From Paenibacillus gyeongsangnamensis (GTDB lineage: Bacteria > Bacillota > Bacilli > Paenibacillales > NBRC-103111), in assembly GCF_027533625.1 (NCBI RefSeq), contig NZ_JAQAGZ010000019.1, positions 122,635 to 186,634 on the forward strand: a stretch of 64,000 nt of DNA, in the 5' to 3' direction. The number at the start of each line of letters is the position of its first letter. Positions within the stretch are counted from its first letter, which is position 1. The position numbers and the translations under genes were made by a program. Below, piece after piece: positions 52,998-62,173 of the stretch. Under the pieces are notes generated by a model, which was given only the letters and a program-made list of their open reading frames with translations, ran no database searches and was not told the origin of the DNA.

Positions 52998-53564
52998 CTA
53001 AAGAATCTTCTCCAGTTTTTTGCGCAGAAATTCACGCCCCCGGTGCAGCCGTGTCTTAATCGTCGTCACCGGCATGGACAATACGTCGCTGATCTCTTGA
53101 AGAGACAAGTCCTGAAGGTAGCGCAAAATGACGACGGCCTTGTACTTCTCCGGCAGCGTTTCGATCGATTCCCGGATCTGCGTCTGCGTCTCCGACAGAA
53201 GAAGCTGCTCGTCCGGCGTATCCTCCTGGCTTGGCAGCAAGGAATACCAGTCCGTCCCCTCACCTTCGTTCATTTCCGAATCGAGAGAATAGCTCGGCTT
53301 CCGTTTGCGCAGCCGGTCGATGCACAGATTCGTGCCGATCCGGTAAATCCAGGTGGAAAATTTCTGCGTTTCGTCGTATCGCTCCAAATTCGTGAACACC
53401 CGCAGGAACGTCTCCTGCACGATCTCTTCCGCTTCATGCCAGTTATGCAGCATCCGGTACGCCAAATGATAAATCTTATCTTTATACAGCTCCACCAATT
53501 CGGCGAATGCCGCCCGGTCTCCCGCGCGCGCCAGCTTGGCAAGCCTGATATCCATTGAATCCAC
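52998..53564 (-). CDS. sigW: ECF sigma factor SigW
   Basis: 188 aa. Region 2 (AYRMLHNWHEAEEIVQETFL, TWIYRIGTNLCIDRLRK) and region 4 (LPEKYKAVVILRYLQDLSLQ, EISDVLSMPVTTIKTRLHRG) are complete. GTG start 5 nt from GGAGGTA. It controls envelope-stress genes. The order sigW-rsiW-cdaA-cdaR-glmM-glmS is the usual Bacillus/Paenibacillus arrangement. I could not identify a clear SigW promoter upstream. Confidence 0.94.
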   Translation of the reverse strand: MDSMDIRLAKLARAGDRAAFAELVELYKDKIYHLAYRMLHNWHEAEEIVQETFLRVFTNLERYDETQKFSTWIYRIGTNLCIDRLRKRKPSYSLDSEMNEGEGTDWYSLLPSQEDTPDEQLLLSETQTQIRESIETLPEKYKAVVILRYLQDLSLQEISDVLSMPVTTIKTRLHRGREFLRKKLEKIL

Positions 53565-53948
53565 TTGCCTACCTCCAACCCCTGCCGAAGTCTCACGGAG
53601 CCTCCGCGACCATCGGCTTCATCAGGCTGCCGTATTTTCATTCCGAAAACCGGACTGCCCGCCAATATTAGACAGCATATCAAATCATGGCAGCTTCTGT
53701 ACAGTGTTCCATTATAAATAAGAACCAGCGCAGATGCCGGGGCCGGTCAGGACGATCGCCGCTTTCCATCTTAGGGTGCTCTTGGCCCCTGCCAAACATA
53801 CCTTCTTAAGTGAAGCCCGCCCGGGCGGCCGCTAAAGGGGGGCATGCGATCGATAAAGCATCTTGCGAGTGCTTCCTCACATCTCGCGCCTTACTAACTC
53901 ACACCCTCACTCCTCAACCCCACGTTCAAGCCTTCCCGTTCCCTCACG
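53565..53948. other. Intergenic region upstream of sigW
   Basis: About 380 bp containing the sigW promoter region and no supported gene. Apparent frames on the plus strand have no RBS. Confidence 0.4.
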
Positions 53949-54000
53949 CAAAAAGCCGGAGCCATGACCCGCGGGCGTGCGGGTCCAGCTTCCGGCTTCC
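53949..54000 (-). terminator. ppc terminator
   Basis: GAAGCCGGAAGC ... GCTCCGGCTTTTTGC with an inner GACCCGC/GCGGGTC stem on the minus strand. Confidence 0.8.
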
Positions 54001-54017
54001 TATGCTCGGGCGTTTGA

Positions 54018-56807
54018 TCAGCCCGTATTGCGAAGGCCCGCGGCGATCCCGTTGATCGTCAGCAGCACCTCGCGAAGCAGAATCGCGTCGTCCTCGCCTT
54101 TCTCGCGGAGCTCACGCAGCTCGGCCAGGAGCTGAACCTGCATGTAGCTCAGCGGATCGACGTATGGGTTGCGCAAGCGGATCGATTCCTGAATGACCGG
54201 TACATTGTCGAGAATGTCCTGCTGGCCGGTGATTTCCAGAATCAGCTCGGAGGTCTTGCGGTATTCCTCCTGAATGAGTCCGAAGATCCGTTCGGCCACC
54301 GCCTGGTCTTTGATCATGGAGCCGTATTCCTTGGCAATGAGCAGATCCGACTTTGCCAGCGCCATCTGCAGATTGTCGATGAGCGACTGGAAGAACGACC
54401 AATTCTGGTACATGTCCTTCATCACCTGCAGATGCTCCGGATTGTCCTGGTAGTAGCTGTACAAGCCTGTGCCGGCTGCATACCAAGCCGGCAGCAGATA
54501 GCGGCTTTGCGTCCAGGCGAATACCCACGGTATCGCGCGGAGATCCTCGAAGCGGTCGCTGTTCTTCCGTTTGGACGGGCGCGAGCCGATATTCAGCTCC
54601 CCGAATTCCTGCAGCGGCGTCGATTCCTTGAAGAACGTCAGGAAGTCCGGATCGCGGAAGATCAGATCCTGATACTTCTGCTGCGCCTTCGAGGAAATGC
54701 CCTCCATGATATCGTCCCATGCCTGCTCGGCGTCGTCGACCCGCTGGCTGCGGGCGGCCAATGCGCCCGTAATCATCGCCGAGGTCGCCTGCTCCAGACT
54801 GCGGTACGCAATGCCCTTCATGGAATAACGCGAGGACAGTACCTCGCCCTGCTCCGTAATCTTGATGCCGCCGCCGATCGTGTCAGCAGGCTGAGCGAGA
54901 ATGGAGCGGTTCAGCGGCATGCCGCCGCGGCCGAGCGCTCCGCCGCGCCCGTGGAAGAACTTCAGCTTCACGCCGGCTTTCTTCGCTGCCGCCGTAATGC
55001 AGCGGAGCGCCACGCGAAGCTCGTAGTTGGCGGTAATCACGCCGCCGTCCTTGTTGCTGTCGGAGTAGCCCAGCATAATTTCCTGCAACTGGTTCGTGCT
55101 GTTCAGGCTGTTGCGGTAAGCCGGAATATTAAAGAGCGTCGTCATGATCTCCGGCGCGGCGTGCAGGTCGTCGATCGTCTCGAAGAGCGGCACCGACTGC
55201 AGCGTACAAGTATTGGAGCCGTCGGCTTCATGCACGTACAATCCCGCTTCCTTGCCGAATACGAGCACCTCGAGCAGGTCGCTCGCGCCCTGGGTCATAC
55301 TGATCAGGTAGCTGGATACGCAGCTGCGTCCGAATTCCTGCTGCGCCTTTTTCACCACGCGGTAAACATCCAAGCATTCCTGCGTCGATTCGGTATAGGT
55401 CAGGTAAGGCGACGTAATCGGCCGCGGATCGTTCAGCAGATCCGTAAGGAGACGGATTTTCTCCTCTTCCGGCAGCTTGCCGTAATCCGCGACGATGCTC
55501 ATTTTCGCCAAAATCTCGGTCATCGCATTCTCATGCTCTTTGCTGTGCTGGCGTATGTCAAGCGTAGCCAAGTGGAAGCCGAACAGCTCCACCTGACGAA
55601 CCAGCTTCTCGATGTAGCTGTCCGCAATAAAGTCCGCATAGTGGTTGCGAAGGCTCCGCTCGATAATGCGCAAATCCTCCATAAACTCGTCCGGACCGTT
55701 ATATTTCCGGCTCGCCGGAATGTTAGGGTTGCCCGCATGATGGATCTTCTCGATCATATATTTCACTTTGATGCGGTAAGGCTCCATCTCATTCCGCCAT
55801 ACGTCGTCCGTATGCAGGTCGATCTGATTCCGATCGCGCTCGATCGAATCCAGCAGCTCCTGCGTCACTTCCACAATGTTCCTGCTGAAGCTCATATGCT
55901 GCATCAGCTCGCGCAGCTGCTGCTCGTACTTGTACACGGCCAGGCGCCGGTGCAGGGTGAGTGCCTCCCACGTGATGTCCGAAGTCACGGACGGATTGCC
56001 GTCGCGGTCTCCGCCGATCCAGGAGCCGAATTTAAGGAAGGTCGGCACATGCCAATCCTCATCCGGATAATACTTGTCCAGGCAGCGCTCCAGCTCTTGA
56101 TAGACTTGCGGCAGCACGTCGAACAGCGTCTGGTCGAAGAAATACAGCCCGTTGCGCACTTCGTCGATGACGGTCGGCTTGCGGTCGCGCAGCTCGTCCG
56201 TCTGCCACAGGGTGATGACTTCACCCAGAAGCTTCTCGCGCAGCTGCTCCCGCTCGCGGAACGTCAGGCTAGGGTTGTCCAGCTCCATGACGTCGTTTGC
56301 GATCCGTTTATGGATATCCAGCACCGCGCGGCGCGAAGCTTCCGTCGGGTGAGCCGTCATGACGAGCTCCAGCGAGATGCCCTGCAGAATATCCTTCACT
56401 TCCGCCGAAGGAATATTCAGCGATTTCAATTCGCGGACGACGTTCTCGATGGAGCCCGGCTGGACGTTCTCTCCGGCCGTCCGTTCGTAATCGCGTTTGC
56501 GGCGGATCCGGTGATTTTGTTCGGCAATATTGATCAGCTGGAAGTATACGGCGAAAGCGCGAATGACCTGGTGGCGAATTTCCGGCGCCAGGTTGTTGAT
56601 CGTGCTCTTGAATTCCGCGAACAATTCCGGCGTGAAGCCGGCGCGCAGCGTTTTGCTCATCTCTCTAATCTGTTCTACGATGGTCAAAAGCCCGTTGCCG
56701 CCTTGGTGAACCAACACCTCGCCGAGGATATGCCCCAGGAAACGGACGTCCCTGCGGAGCAGGTTGTTGGATGTGTTTTTGCCTATGATGCTGACTGAAT
56801 CAGACAT
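54018..56807 (-). CDS. ppc: Phosphoenolpyruvate carboxylase
   Basis: 929 aa, normal length. Catalytic His in VMTAHPTEASRR (about residue 155), PEP-binding GYSDSNKDGG, the flexible loop FFHGRGGALGRGG, and the C-terminal ending NGIAAGLRNTG. It makes oxaloacetate from PEP and bicarbonate to replenish the TCA cycle. Single gene with its own terminator. A 788-codon open frame on the opposite strand is a codon-bias shadow. Confidence 0.97.
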   Translation of the reverse strand: MSDSVSIIGKNTSNNLLRRDVRFLGHILGEVLVHQGGNGLLTIVEQIREMSKTLRAGFTPELFAEFKSTINNLAPEIRHQVIRAFAVYFQLINIAEQNHRIRRKRDYERTAGENVQPGSIENVVRELKSLNIPSAEVKDILQGISLELVMTAHPTEASRRAVLDIHKRIANDVMELDNPSLTFREREQLREKLLGEVITLWQTDELRDRKPTVIDEVRNGLYFFDQTLFDVLPQVYQELERCLDKYYPDEDWHVPTFLKFGSWIGGDRDGNPSVTSDITWEALTLHRRLAVYKYEQQLRELMQHMSFSRNIVEVTQELLDSIERDRNQIDLHTDDVWRNEMEPYRIKVKYMIEKIHHAGNPNIPASRKYNGPDEFMEDLRIIERSLRNHYADFIADSYIEKLVRQVELFGFHLATLDIRQHSKEHENAMTEILAKMSIVADYGKLPEEEKIRLLTDLLNDPRPITSPYLTYTESTQECLDVYRVVKKAQQEFGRSCVSSYLISMTQGASDLLEVLVFGKEAGLYVHEADGSNTCTLQSVPLFETIDDLHAAPEIMTTLFNIPAYRNSLNSTNQLQEIMLGYSDSNKDGGVITANYELRVALRCITAAAKKAGVKLKFFHGRGGALGRGGMPLNRSILAQPADTIGGGIKITEQGEVLSSRYSMKGIAYRSLEQATSAMITGALAARSQRVDDAEQAWDDIMEGISSKAQQKYQDLIFRDPDFLTFFKESTPLQEFGELNIGSRPSKRKNSDRFEDLRAIPWVFAWTQSRYLLPAWYAAGTGLYSYYQDNPEHLQVMKDMYQNWSFFQSLIDNLQMALAKSDLLIAKEYGSMIKDQAVAERIFGLIQEEYRKTSELILEITGQQDILDNVPVIQESIRLRNPYVDPLSYMQVQLLAELRELREKGEDDAILLREVLLTINGIAAGLRNTG

Positions 56808-56969
56808 GGTTCTCCTCCATCCTTAAGCAAGTCATAAAATCTATTTTAACACAGTATTGGACTGTGATGTAGTCCATTTATGCGGTAAAGCGAAAAAACT
56901 TCCCTTTTTTCTCGGGTAATATTCTTCATTATACGGTTTGTTTGACGAATCCTGCAAAAGGTTAATTAA

Positions 56970-57215
56970 TGCAAAGGCGCACTTCTGAAGGCGGAACCGG
57001 ACGATCCGAGGATCATTTACGAGCGGGTCGACGGGTCGATGCATTTTACCGTATGGATGAACAACTCCGAGCAGAAGACCGTCTTGTCCCACCCGATAGA
57101 GACGAGCGACTGGAAAGACGTCTTGTCCCAAGAAGACGGTCGACCGGACGACGGGATGATGAACATCAAGCTCGATCCGCTCGGCTACCGCACTTTGTAT
57201 CGCTCGATCAACTGA
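56970..57215 (+). pseudogene. GH13 alpha-glucosidase/amylase C-terminal fragment
   Basis: About 80 codons: ALLKAEPDDPRIIYERVDGS, FTVWMNNSEQKTVLSHPIET, DWKDVLSQED, NIKLDPLGYRTLYRSIN. This is the all-beta C-terminal domain of a GH13 alpha-glucosidase or neopullulanase. The barrel is absent; a stop lies just upstream. Confidence 0.65.
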
Positions 57216-57237
57216 ACCCCGGAAGGAGGTGAATCTC

Positions 57238-57402
57238 ATGCTGGGATGGACCGTCATATTCCTGGTTTTGACGCTGCTGGCAGGCATCTTCGGGTTCTTT
57301 ACCCTCGCCGCGGCGGCAGCAGGGATAGCTAAGATTCTATTCTTCGTCTTTCTTGTAATGTTCGTGCTTTCCTTCTTTATGGGCCGCCGATCGCGGACCT
57401 GA
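57238..57402 (+). CDS. DUF1328 small membrane protein
   Basis: 54 aa, ATG with AAGGAGGTGA upstream. Two helices, MLGWTVIFLVLTLLAGIFGF and ILFFVFLVMFVLSFFMG, linked by an Ala/Gly-rich loop, the DUF1328 pattern. Function unknown; often stress-induced in Firmicutes. It follows the GH13 fragment by 22 bp. Confidence 0.8.
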   Translation: MLGWTVIFLVLTLLAGIFGFFTLAAAAAGIAKILFFVFLVMFVLSFFMGRRSRT

Positions 57403-57443
57403 GCTTCGGTTGCCCAACCCATTCGAAAAAGGAGGCCGTTTCC

Positions 57444-57521
57444 ATGGAACATCAGCCAAGAATAAGTGTAGTCGAGAATATAAACGAAGCTCGCGAACAA
57501 GTGCACCCCAATCTCCATTGA
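57444..57521 (+). CDS. Possible 25-aa peptide
   Basis: ATG with AAAGGAGG upstream, then HQPRISVVENINEAREQVHP and stop. The RBS is good but the frame is very short; it may be the beginning of a deleted gene. It is followed by a long stem CAGCAGCATTCCG/CGGAATGCTGCTG (57591-57640). Confidence 0.3.
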   Translation: MEHQPRISVVENINEAREQVHPNLH

Positions 57522-57555
57522 ATGTCCGTTCACCGGCAATGAGCTTTGTCCATAT

Positions 57556-57756
57556 TATCCCTGTTAATTATTTATACGATGAACAAACTCAGCAGCATTC
57601 CGGCACTCCTGTGCCGTTCGTGCTCGGAATGCTGCTGACATGCTTTTTGCTGTCCGGGTTCTTCTGCTGTTGAAGTAATGCGATTGCCTCAAAGTCCCCC
57701 GTTCCGCATAGGTGTCGGCACTTTATTGTCCCTGTTAATTGTTTATATGCTGAACA
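57556..57756. repeat. Pair of 30-nt direct repeats
   Basis: TCCCTGTTAATTATTTATAC-GATGAACAAA at about 57559 recurs as TCCCTGTTAATTGTTTATAT-GCTGAACAAA at about 57729, with four differences. The first copy is followed by a 13-bp inverted repeat with T-run, the second is not. Confidence 0.6.
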
Positions 57757-57783
57757 AAATCATCCGATGCTGTCTAGTCAAGC

Positions 57784-57884
57784 AGGTGGCCTAACTTGTC
57801 CTGTTCCTGGCATCCGGGGATTCCTCCTACATCTTGGGGACCGAGATCTATATCGACGGTGCGGAGTCTTTATTGAACGGGTAG
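57784..57884 (+). pseudogene. SDR C-terminal fragment
   Basis: The frame reads LVLFLASGDSSYILGTEIYI then DGAESLLNG and stop, the conserved end of a short-chain dehydrogenase (FLASDxSSYITGxxxxVDGG pattern). A TAA sits inside (GCC TAA CTT). Nothing else of the gene remains. Confidence 0.7.
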
Positions 57885-57899
57885 ACGGAGTTCGGCTTT

Positions 57900-59126
57900 C
57901 TATGCCTTAGCTGTCTCCAGCTCCTTGGAAGGCTTCTCCGAAGCGAACAGGAGCAGGGCAAGGATGCCGCAGCCGAAGGCCGCGAAGAAGATCAGGGGCA
58001 AAGGAACCGTACCCGCCAGTGCCGTGCTGAGCAGCGGTCCGATGGTGCCGCGGACGCCGAACAGCATCAGATGCAGTCCGAAGACGACCGCTTCTCTCCC
58101 CGGCGCAATGCGGAATACATAAGCCATGCAGCCGATGTCCCAGGTCGCGTCCGCAAAGCCTTGAAGTCCCCCTGCAAGGAGCAGGGACGGGTAACTGCCT
58201 AAGGCGCCATATAACAGAGGCACGAGCGTAAAGCCTCCGATGCCGAAATACATGGCATGCTTGGGGGAATAGCGGTCGATCACTTTCCCCATCAGCCAAT
58301 AGGCCAAAATTAAGAACGTATAATATACCATGCGGATATAACCGAGCTCGACATTCGTCAACTCCAGCCGTTGTACCTGTACGATCTGATAAAGCGGGCT
58401 CGCCAGCATATTGCCGAAGCCGGAGAACGTGGTTGCCGCCAGGAACAGCGCCAGCCTCCGGTTTTCTTTGAGGAGACGGAACTGGCTGAGGATCGCGGAT
58501 TTGTGAACCGCAGCGGCGCGCGAGGCGACCGGCTCGATTTCCTTGATTCCGCAGAAGACCAGAATGGAGACGACGCCCAGCACCGAGCCGGTAATCAAAG
58601 GTCCCGAGCTGCCGGAATAGTCCATCCACTTCCCTATCAAATAAGCCATCGGGATCATTAGAAAGCCCATGGCCACGCGTACATTTCCCATCAAACGGCC
58701 GCGCAGCTGCGGCGGATACATCCGGGTCACGAGCGATGCGTAAGCGGGCGCTTGAATTCCCATCAGCACGTGAAAAGCCAACACTACCGCAACAAATACC
58801 CATGGCGCTGCGTAGAGCGCAGGCACAATGATCAGCAGTCTCCCGATAAAGTTCGGATAAATCATAAACGGCTTCGGTCTGGAGCGTTCAATCCAACTGG
58901 CCCAGAAGGGAGAGAAGATCAGACCGATCGCCGGTGCCGCCGACAGTAAGCCGACTTGAAAGCTGGAAGCCCCGTGCTGGATCGCAATCGGCACATAGAA
59001 CTGGTTAAATATTACGTTAAAAAAGCTGTAAAGAATCGTCGCGCTGAAATCCCATCGAAAATTTAGCCAGGTACCCCGGCTCATCTGCATCCCCATACGT
59101 TGAATGGGGGCTTCCCTATCAAGCAT
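57900..59126 (-). CDS. MFS transporter
   Basis: 408 aa, twelve helices. N-terminal half with LSAAPAIGLIFSPFWASWIE and TRMYPPQLRGRLMGNVRVAM (the cytoplasmic loop after helix 4), C-terminal half with GFADATWDIGCMAYVFRIAP. It resembles uncharacterised drug- or sugar-efflux MFS proteins of Firmicutes; the substrate is unknown. AGGAG lies 9 nt before the ATG. Single gene. Confidence 0.85.
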   Translation of the reverse strand: MLDREAPIQRMGMQMSRGTWLNFRWDFSATILYSFFNVIFNQFYVPIAIQHGASSFQVGLLSAAPAIGLIFSPFWASWIERSRPKPFMIYPNFIGRLLIIVPALYAAPWVFVAVVLAFHVLMGIQAPAYASLVTRMYPPQLRGRLMGNVRVAMGFLMIPMAYLIGKWMDYSGSSGPLITGSVLGVVSILVFCGIKEIEPVASRAAAVHKSAILSQFRLLKENRRLALFLAATTFSGFGNMLASPLYQIVQVQRLELTNVELGYIRMVYYTFLILAYWLMGKVIDRYSPKHAMYFGIGGFTLVPLLYGALGSYPSLLLAGGLQGFADATWDIGCMAYVFRIAPGREAVVFGLHLMLFGVRGTIGPLLSTALAGTVPLPLIFFAAFGCGILALLLFASEKPSKELETAKA

Positions 59127-59342
59127 TGATGTCCACTCCTATGTTGGTCAATCGGATCATATCCTTCGTTAGAATCCCATGTTCCTTGGATAAAAGCAAT
59201 CGTCGTATGCTTCGGGAAATCCAAGTTTCAATCGCTCTTCGCGCTCAGAGAGCGCTTATCCTCCTTGTTTCTCAGACGCATCGGCAATTTGCTCAATGGA
59301 TAAACAAACGCCTTACGGGCTGCCGCCGCTGTACGAATAAGC
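59127..59342. other. Upstream region of the MFS gene
   Basis: No supported gene. It contains the MFS promoter and a GCGCTC/GAGCGC stem near 59241-59258. Confidence 0.35.
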
Positions 59343-59444
59343 CCAGGATAAACGGCTACGCCGTTCTTGTCTTACAGGGACCAGCGCGTTTACCAAGGTT
59401 GATGCGAAGCTATAAGCTACGAAAACTTATAAATTCTTATCAAC
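59343..59444. repeat. 102-bp structured dispersed repeat, copy 2
   Basis: Identical to 18251-18352 except at three positions. Two of the three changes fall in the inner stem and keep it paired through G-U wobbles (CCTTGT/ACAAGG becomes TCTTGT/ACAGGG). Like copy 1 it lies between a minus-strand gene end with its terminator (fetB) and the promoter of the next minus-strand gene. Confidence 0.85.
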
Positions 59445-59449
59445 CCAAA

Positions 59450-59478
59450 AAGACCTCTGCATAATATGCAAAGGTCTG
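59450..59478 (-). terminator. fetB terminator
   Basis: AGACCTTTGCA - TATT - ATGCAGAGGTCTTTTTGG on the minus strand, a stem with one wobble followed by TTTTT. Confidence 0.8.
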
Positions 59479-59490
59479 TACAATAACCGA

Positions 59491-60243
59491 TCATTTGACC
59501 GGCCGCAGCCGCAAATCTTTGGTAAACCAGAGCCGATAACTCAACATGCTTAACACGATGCTGGTAATCGCGGCGGAAGCCGAGGTGATTAGCATGATTA
59601 AAATTTGATAGCGTACTGCTTGTATGGGATCCGCTCCCGCAACGATCATCCCTGTCATCATGCCAGGAAGCTGTACAAGGCCTACCGTCTTCATGTTGTC
59701 TATCGTAGGAATCATGCTCGTTTTTACGGACCTTTTAAGCGAGACCTGAATGGCTTGCAGCGCTGTAGCCCCATAGGACAGCAGCGTTTCGATTTCCCCC
59801 CGGGAGGATTGGATCTCCCTGTTCATTTGATTCAGGAACAATCCGGACACGACCATCGCATTGCCCATCAATACCCCTGTCAGCGGGATCATGTATTTCG
59901 GAATCGGTTCGATAATTTGCAGCCCGATCAAAAGCGACATCGTAATGATCTCCATCACGGATATAGCAATGATAATCCGCCATAGGATGCCTTGCACGCC
60001 TTTCCCTCTCTTCGCCGCATTCCACGCCGCTACGACGATCATAATGCCGATAATGAGCAGCGTCAGAAGAATATGTTCGGATTGGAAGACGAAGTGCAGC
60101 ACATACCCTACCAAAAACAGTTGAATCGAACCCCGTACCGTTCCCCAGGCAATATCCTTTTCAAGGCCGAGCTTGCGCCACATGGACGCCAGGATGGTAA
60201 TCAGCACAAATACCAGCGTTAAAATTAAGGCAAGATTAGACAT
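59491..60243 (-). CDS. fetB: Iron-efflux ABC permease (FetB/UPF0014)
   Basis: 250 aa, about seven helices. Family motifs TVRGSIQLFLVGYVLHFVF and LLSYGATALQAIQVSLKRSV, and TVGLVQLPGMMTGMIVAGAD. With FetA it forms a transporter linked in E. coli to iron export and oxidative-stress resistance. Its start overlaps the end of the fetA gene by 8 bp. Confidence 0.9.
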   Translation of the reverse strand: MSNLALILTLVFVLITILASMWRKLGLEKDIAWGTVRGSIQLFLVGYVLHFVFQSEHILLTLLIIGIMIVVAAWNAAKRGKGVQGILWRIIIAISVMEIITMSLLIGLQIIEPIPKYMIPLTGVLMGNAMVVSGLFLNQMNREIQSSRGEIETLLSYGATALQAIQVSLKRSVKTSMIPTIDNMKTVGLVQLPGMMTGMIVAGADPIQAVRYQILIMLITSASAAITSIVLSMLSYRLWFTKDLRLRPVK

Positions 60244-60985
60244 GATGCTCTCCCTCTGCTTTCAGCCCCTGCAAATATTGCATACCCGCGTTCGTATCGG
60301 GCTTGTCAAAAAAGGCTTGGGTATCCCTGTCTTCAAGCAGCGTTCCCTCCGCCATAAACCAAACCCGCTTACTGTGGTGACGCGCTTGCTGCAAATCGTG
60401 CGTTACCCAAATCATGCCGACACCTTCGCGGCGGGACCATTCCTCGAGAACCTGCTCGACGGCATGCTTGCTATGTTGGTCGAGCGAGGCTGTAATCTCG
60501 TCCAACAATAAGATCTCCGACCGGATCAGCATGGACCGGATCAGCGAAAGTCTTTGTTTCTCTCCGCCGGAAAGATCCGCTGCTTTCTTGTTCCAGTCCA
60601 AATGATCGAGGCGCAGGCTTTCCATTAATTTTTTGGCCAGCGCATGATCGAAGGGGATCCGGTGCAGCGAACTGACCGTTTTCAGATTATCTTCCACACT
60701 ACCCGGCAGCATGACCGGAAACTGAGACACATAACCTACTTTCATTCTCCATTCTCTTACGGACCAATCTTTGTAAGACTTATTTCCCAGCATCATATCG
60801 CCTTCGTCGAAGGAATCAAGCCGTGCAAGGACGCGCAGCAGTGTACTCTTTCCCTGACCTGACGCCCCAAGGACGGTTATGATCATAGGCTCATCCATAC
60901 AACCGCAAACATTTGTAAACAATACCGATCTTTCCGTGTCTTCGATCACCTTGTGCAAACGGTCAAATTGAAATATGTAAGACAT
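60236..60985 (-). CDS. fetA: Iron-efflux ABC ATP-binding protein
   Basis: 249 aa. Walker A GASGQGKST, signature LSGGEKQR, Walker B ILLLDEIT, H-loop WVTHDLQQARHHSKR. First gene of fetA-fetB. An ATAACA/TGTTAT inverted repeat at 61083-61114 lies about 100 bp upstream and could be the operator. Confidence 0.9.
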   Translation of the reverse strand: MSYIFQFDRLHKVIEDTERSVLFTNVCGCMDEPMIITVLGASGQGKSTLLRVLARLDSFDEGDMMLGNKSYKDWSVREWRMKVGYVSQFPVMLPGSVEDNLKTVSSLHRIPFDHALAKKLMESLRLDHLDWNKKAADLSGGEKQRLSLIRSMLIRSEILLLDEITASLDQHSKHAVEQVLEEWSRREGVGMIWVTHDLQQARHHSKRVWFMAEGTLLEDRDTQAFFDKPDTNAGMQYLQGLKAEGEHHV

Positions 60986-61082
60986 AACGATTCCCTTCTT
61001 ATGAAATTGGCTATTTTGCCTTGATAGAGGATAGTCTGATTCATTGCTTTGGCAGTCTGAATGATACTACATTTGCAGAAAT

Positions 61083-61114
61083 ATAACAATGGTTACTTTG
61101 TAACGAATGTTATA
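61083..61114. promoter_or_regulatory. Inverted repeat upstream of fetAB
   Basis: ATAACAATGGTTAC - TTT - GTAACGAATGTTAT, two nested inverted repeats. The outer half-site AATAACA/TGTTATT recurs in the palindrome before the ChrB pair at 62174. Confidence 0.5.
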
Positions 61115-61130
61115 TATTAGGGTCTGCCGG

Positions 61131-61161
61131 AAAAATAAAAGGAGAGCCACACCACTCTCCA
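61131..61161 (-). terminator. Terminator of the ChrB pair
   Basis: GGAGAG - TGGTGTGG - CTCTCC followed by TTTTATTTTT on the minus strand, 33 bp after the last ChrB gene. Confidence 0.8.
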
Positions 61162-61193
61162 GTATCATGTCCGTATTCTCTTCTGCTTCGATC

Positions 61194-61622
61194 CTATAAT
61201 CCAACTTTACGTTTACACCACGCATATAGGGCGTCATACATCGAGGTTTGCAGCGTAATTTTCTCATGGTCGCTAATCCCAAGGTAATGATAACCGAATG
61301 CAATGGCTCTCAAACCTGCCGATTCGGGTGTTATATTAATATCTACCGGGATATCTGCTCCGTGAATGATGGAGGCCATTAAGACGAGCGCGGGATCTTT
61401 ATCCAACTCGTATTTCGATAAAAAAGCTTCAAAACTGCATCCGCCGTTATGATGCCCCAGTTCAACGCCTTTCATATCAAAAGGAATGCCGTCGCGAATC
61501 GTATTCGGGTCCGTATCGGAAGGAACGAATTCAAAAACGGCATCCGGATCGATAAAACGCTTGATTAGCCAAGGACAAGCCACTCTCTCCACATTCGAAT
61601 GCTCTCTCGTTACCCATTTCAA
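61194..61622 (-). CDS. ChrB C-terminal-domain protein
   Basis: 142 aa, the ChrB_C domain alone: VTREHSNVERVACPWLIKRF, FEFVPSDTDP, FDMKGVELGHHNGGCSFEAF. Cys in ACPW and the HHNGGC block may bind metal or chromate. ChrB normally is a fusion of about 310 aa; here the two domains are separate genes 19 bp apart. No chromate pump chrA is in the window. Confidence 0.88.
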   Translation of the reverse strand: MKWVTREHSNVERVACPWLIKRFIDPDAVFEFVPSDTDPNTIRDGIPFDMKGVELGHHNGGCSFEAFLSKYELDKDPALVLMASIIHGADIPVDINITPESAGLRAIAFGYHYLGISDHEKITLQTSMYDALYAWCKRKVGL

Positions 61623-61641
61623 CGCTGATCCACCTCTTGTC

Positions 61642-62139
61642 TCAAAAAAGTTTCATTAATCCTTTTCTGCACTGATCAATCATTACCCGCAGTTTATGTC
61701 CCATCTCCGCCTCAAAGTAATCTTTCGCTTCGATACTCTGAAACTGCCGCAATAGCTTTTGAAATTCATCCTTGATTTTGCGTAGCTGTTCCTCGCTAAA
61801 CTCCCATTGTTCTTTCTCCTCAACGTACCCATGAATACGGGTGACCCATGGGATCAGCTCCTTGTATTCTTCATTTCTTGCGTCGTTAAACTGGGAGATC
61901 AGCTCCTGATCCTTCTCTTTAGAAAACGTGGAAGACAGAAAAGTGAATACCTGCCCGCCCCATTGCTGCGCCTTCTCGGCCAAAGCGCCGATAAACAAGT
62001 GCGTATCGTCCGAATCCGGAATAATGCATACGCCATCTTGCAAATACAAGCAGCCAAGCTTTTTGATTTCACGCCACAGGTAGGCTCTGAATTTGGTCGG
62101 CTGGGAAGGAACTTTATAAATAAATACGATCCATTTCAT
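61642..62139 (-). CDS. ChrB N-terminal-domain protein
   Basis: 165 aa from the ATG at 62139 (GGGGCGTG upstream). ChrB_N domain: MKWIVFIYKVPSQPTKFRAY, LWREIKKLGCLYLQDGVCII, then a helical C-terminal half with ELISQFNDARNEEYKEL. In other bacteria this part regulates or assists chromate resistance. Transcribed with the C-domain gene from a promoter that overlaps a 20-bp palindrome. Confidence 0.88.
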   Translation of the reverse strand: MKWIVFIYKVPSQPTKFRAYLWREIKKLGCLYLQDGVCIIPDSDDTHLFIGALAEKAQQWGGQVFTFLSSTFSKEKDQELISQFNDARNEEYKELIPWVTRIHGYVEEKEQWEFSEEQLRKIKDEFQKLLRQFQSIEAKDYFEAEMGHKLRVMIDQCRKGLMKLF

Positions 62140-62173
62140 AATTTCACGCCCCAGAATACAACAATCGTTAGAA

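Noticed and set aside
54432..56798. 788-codon open frame on the plus strand opposite ppc
   Set aside because: It is the codon-bias shadow of ppc: no RBS, no family, and Arg/His/Leu-rich composition typical of an antisense frame.
61067..61303. 78-codon minus-strand frame between fetA and ChrB_C
   Set aside because: Overlaps the end of ChrB_C and the terminator; no RBS.
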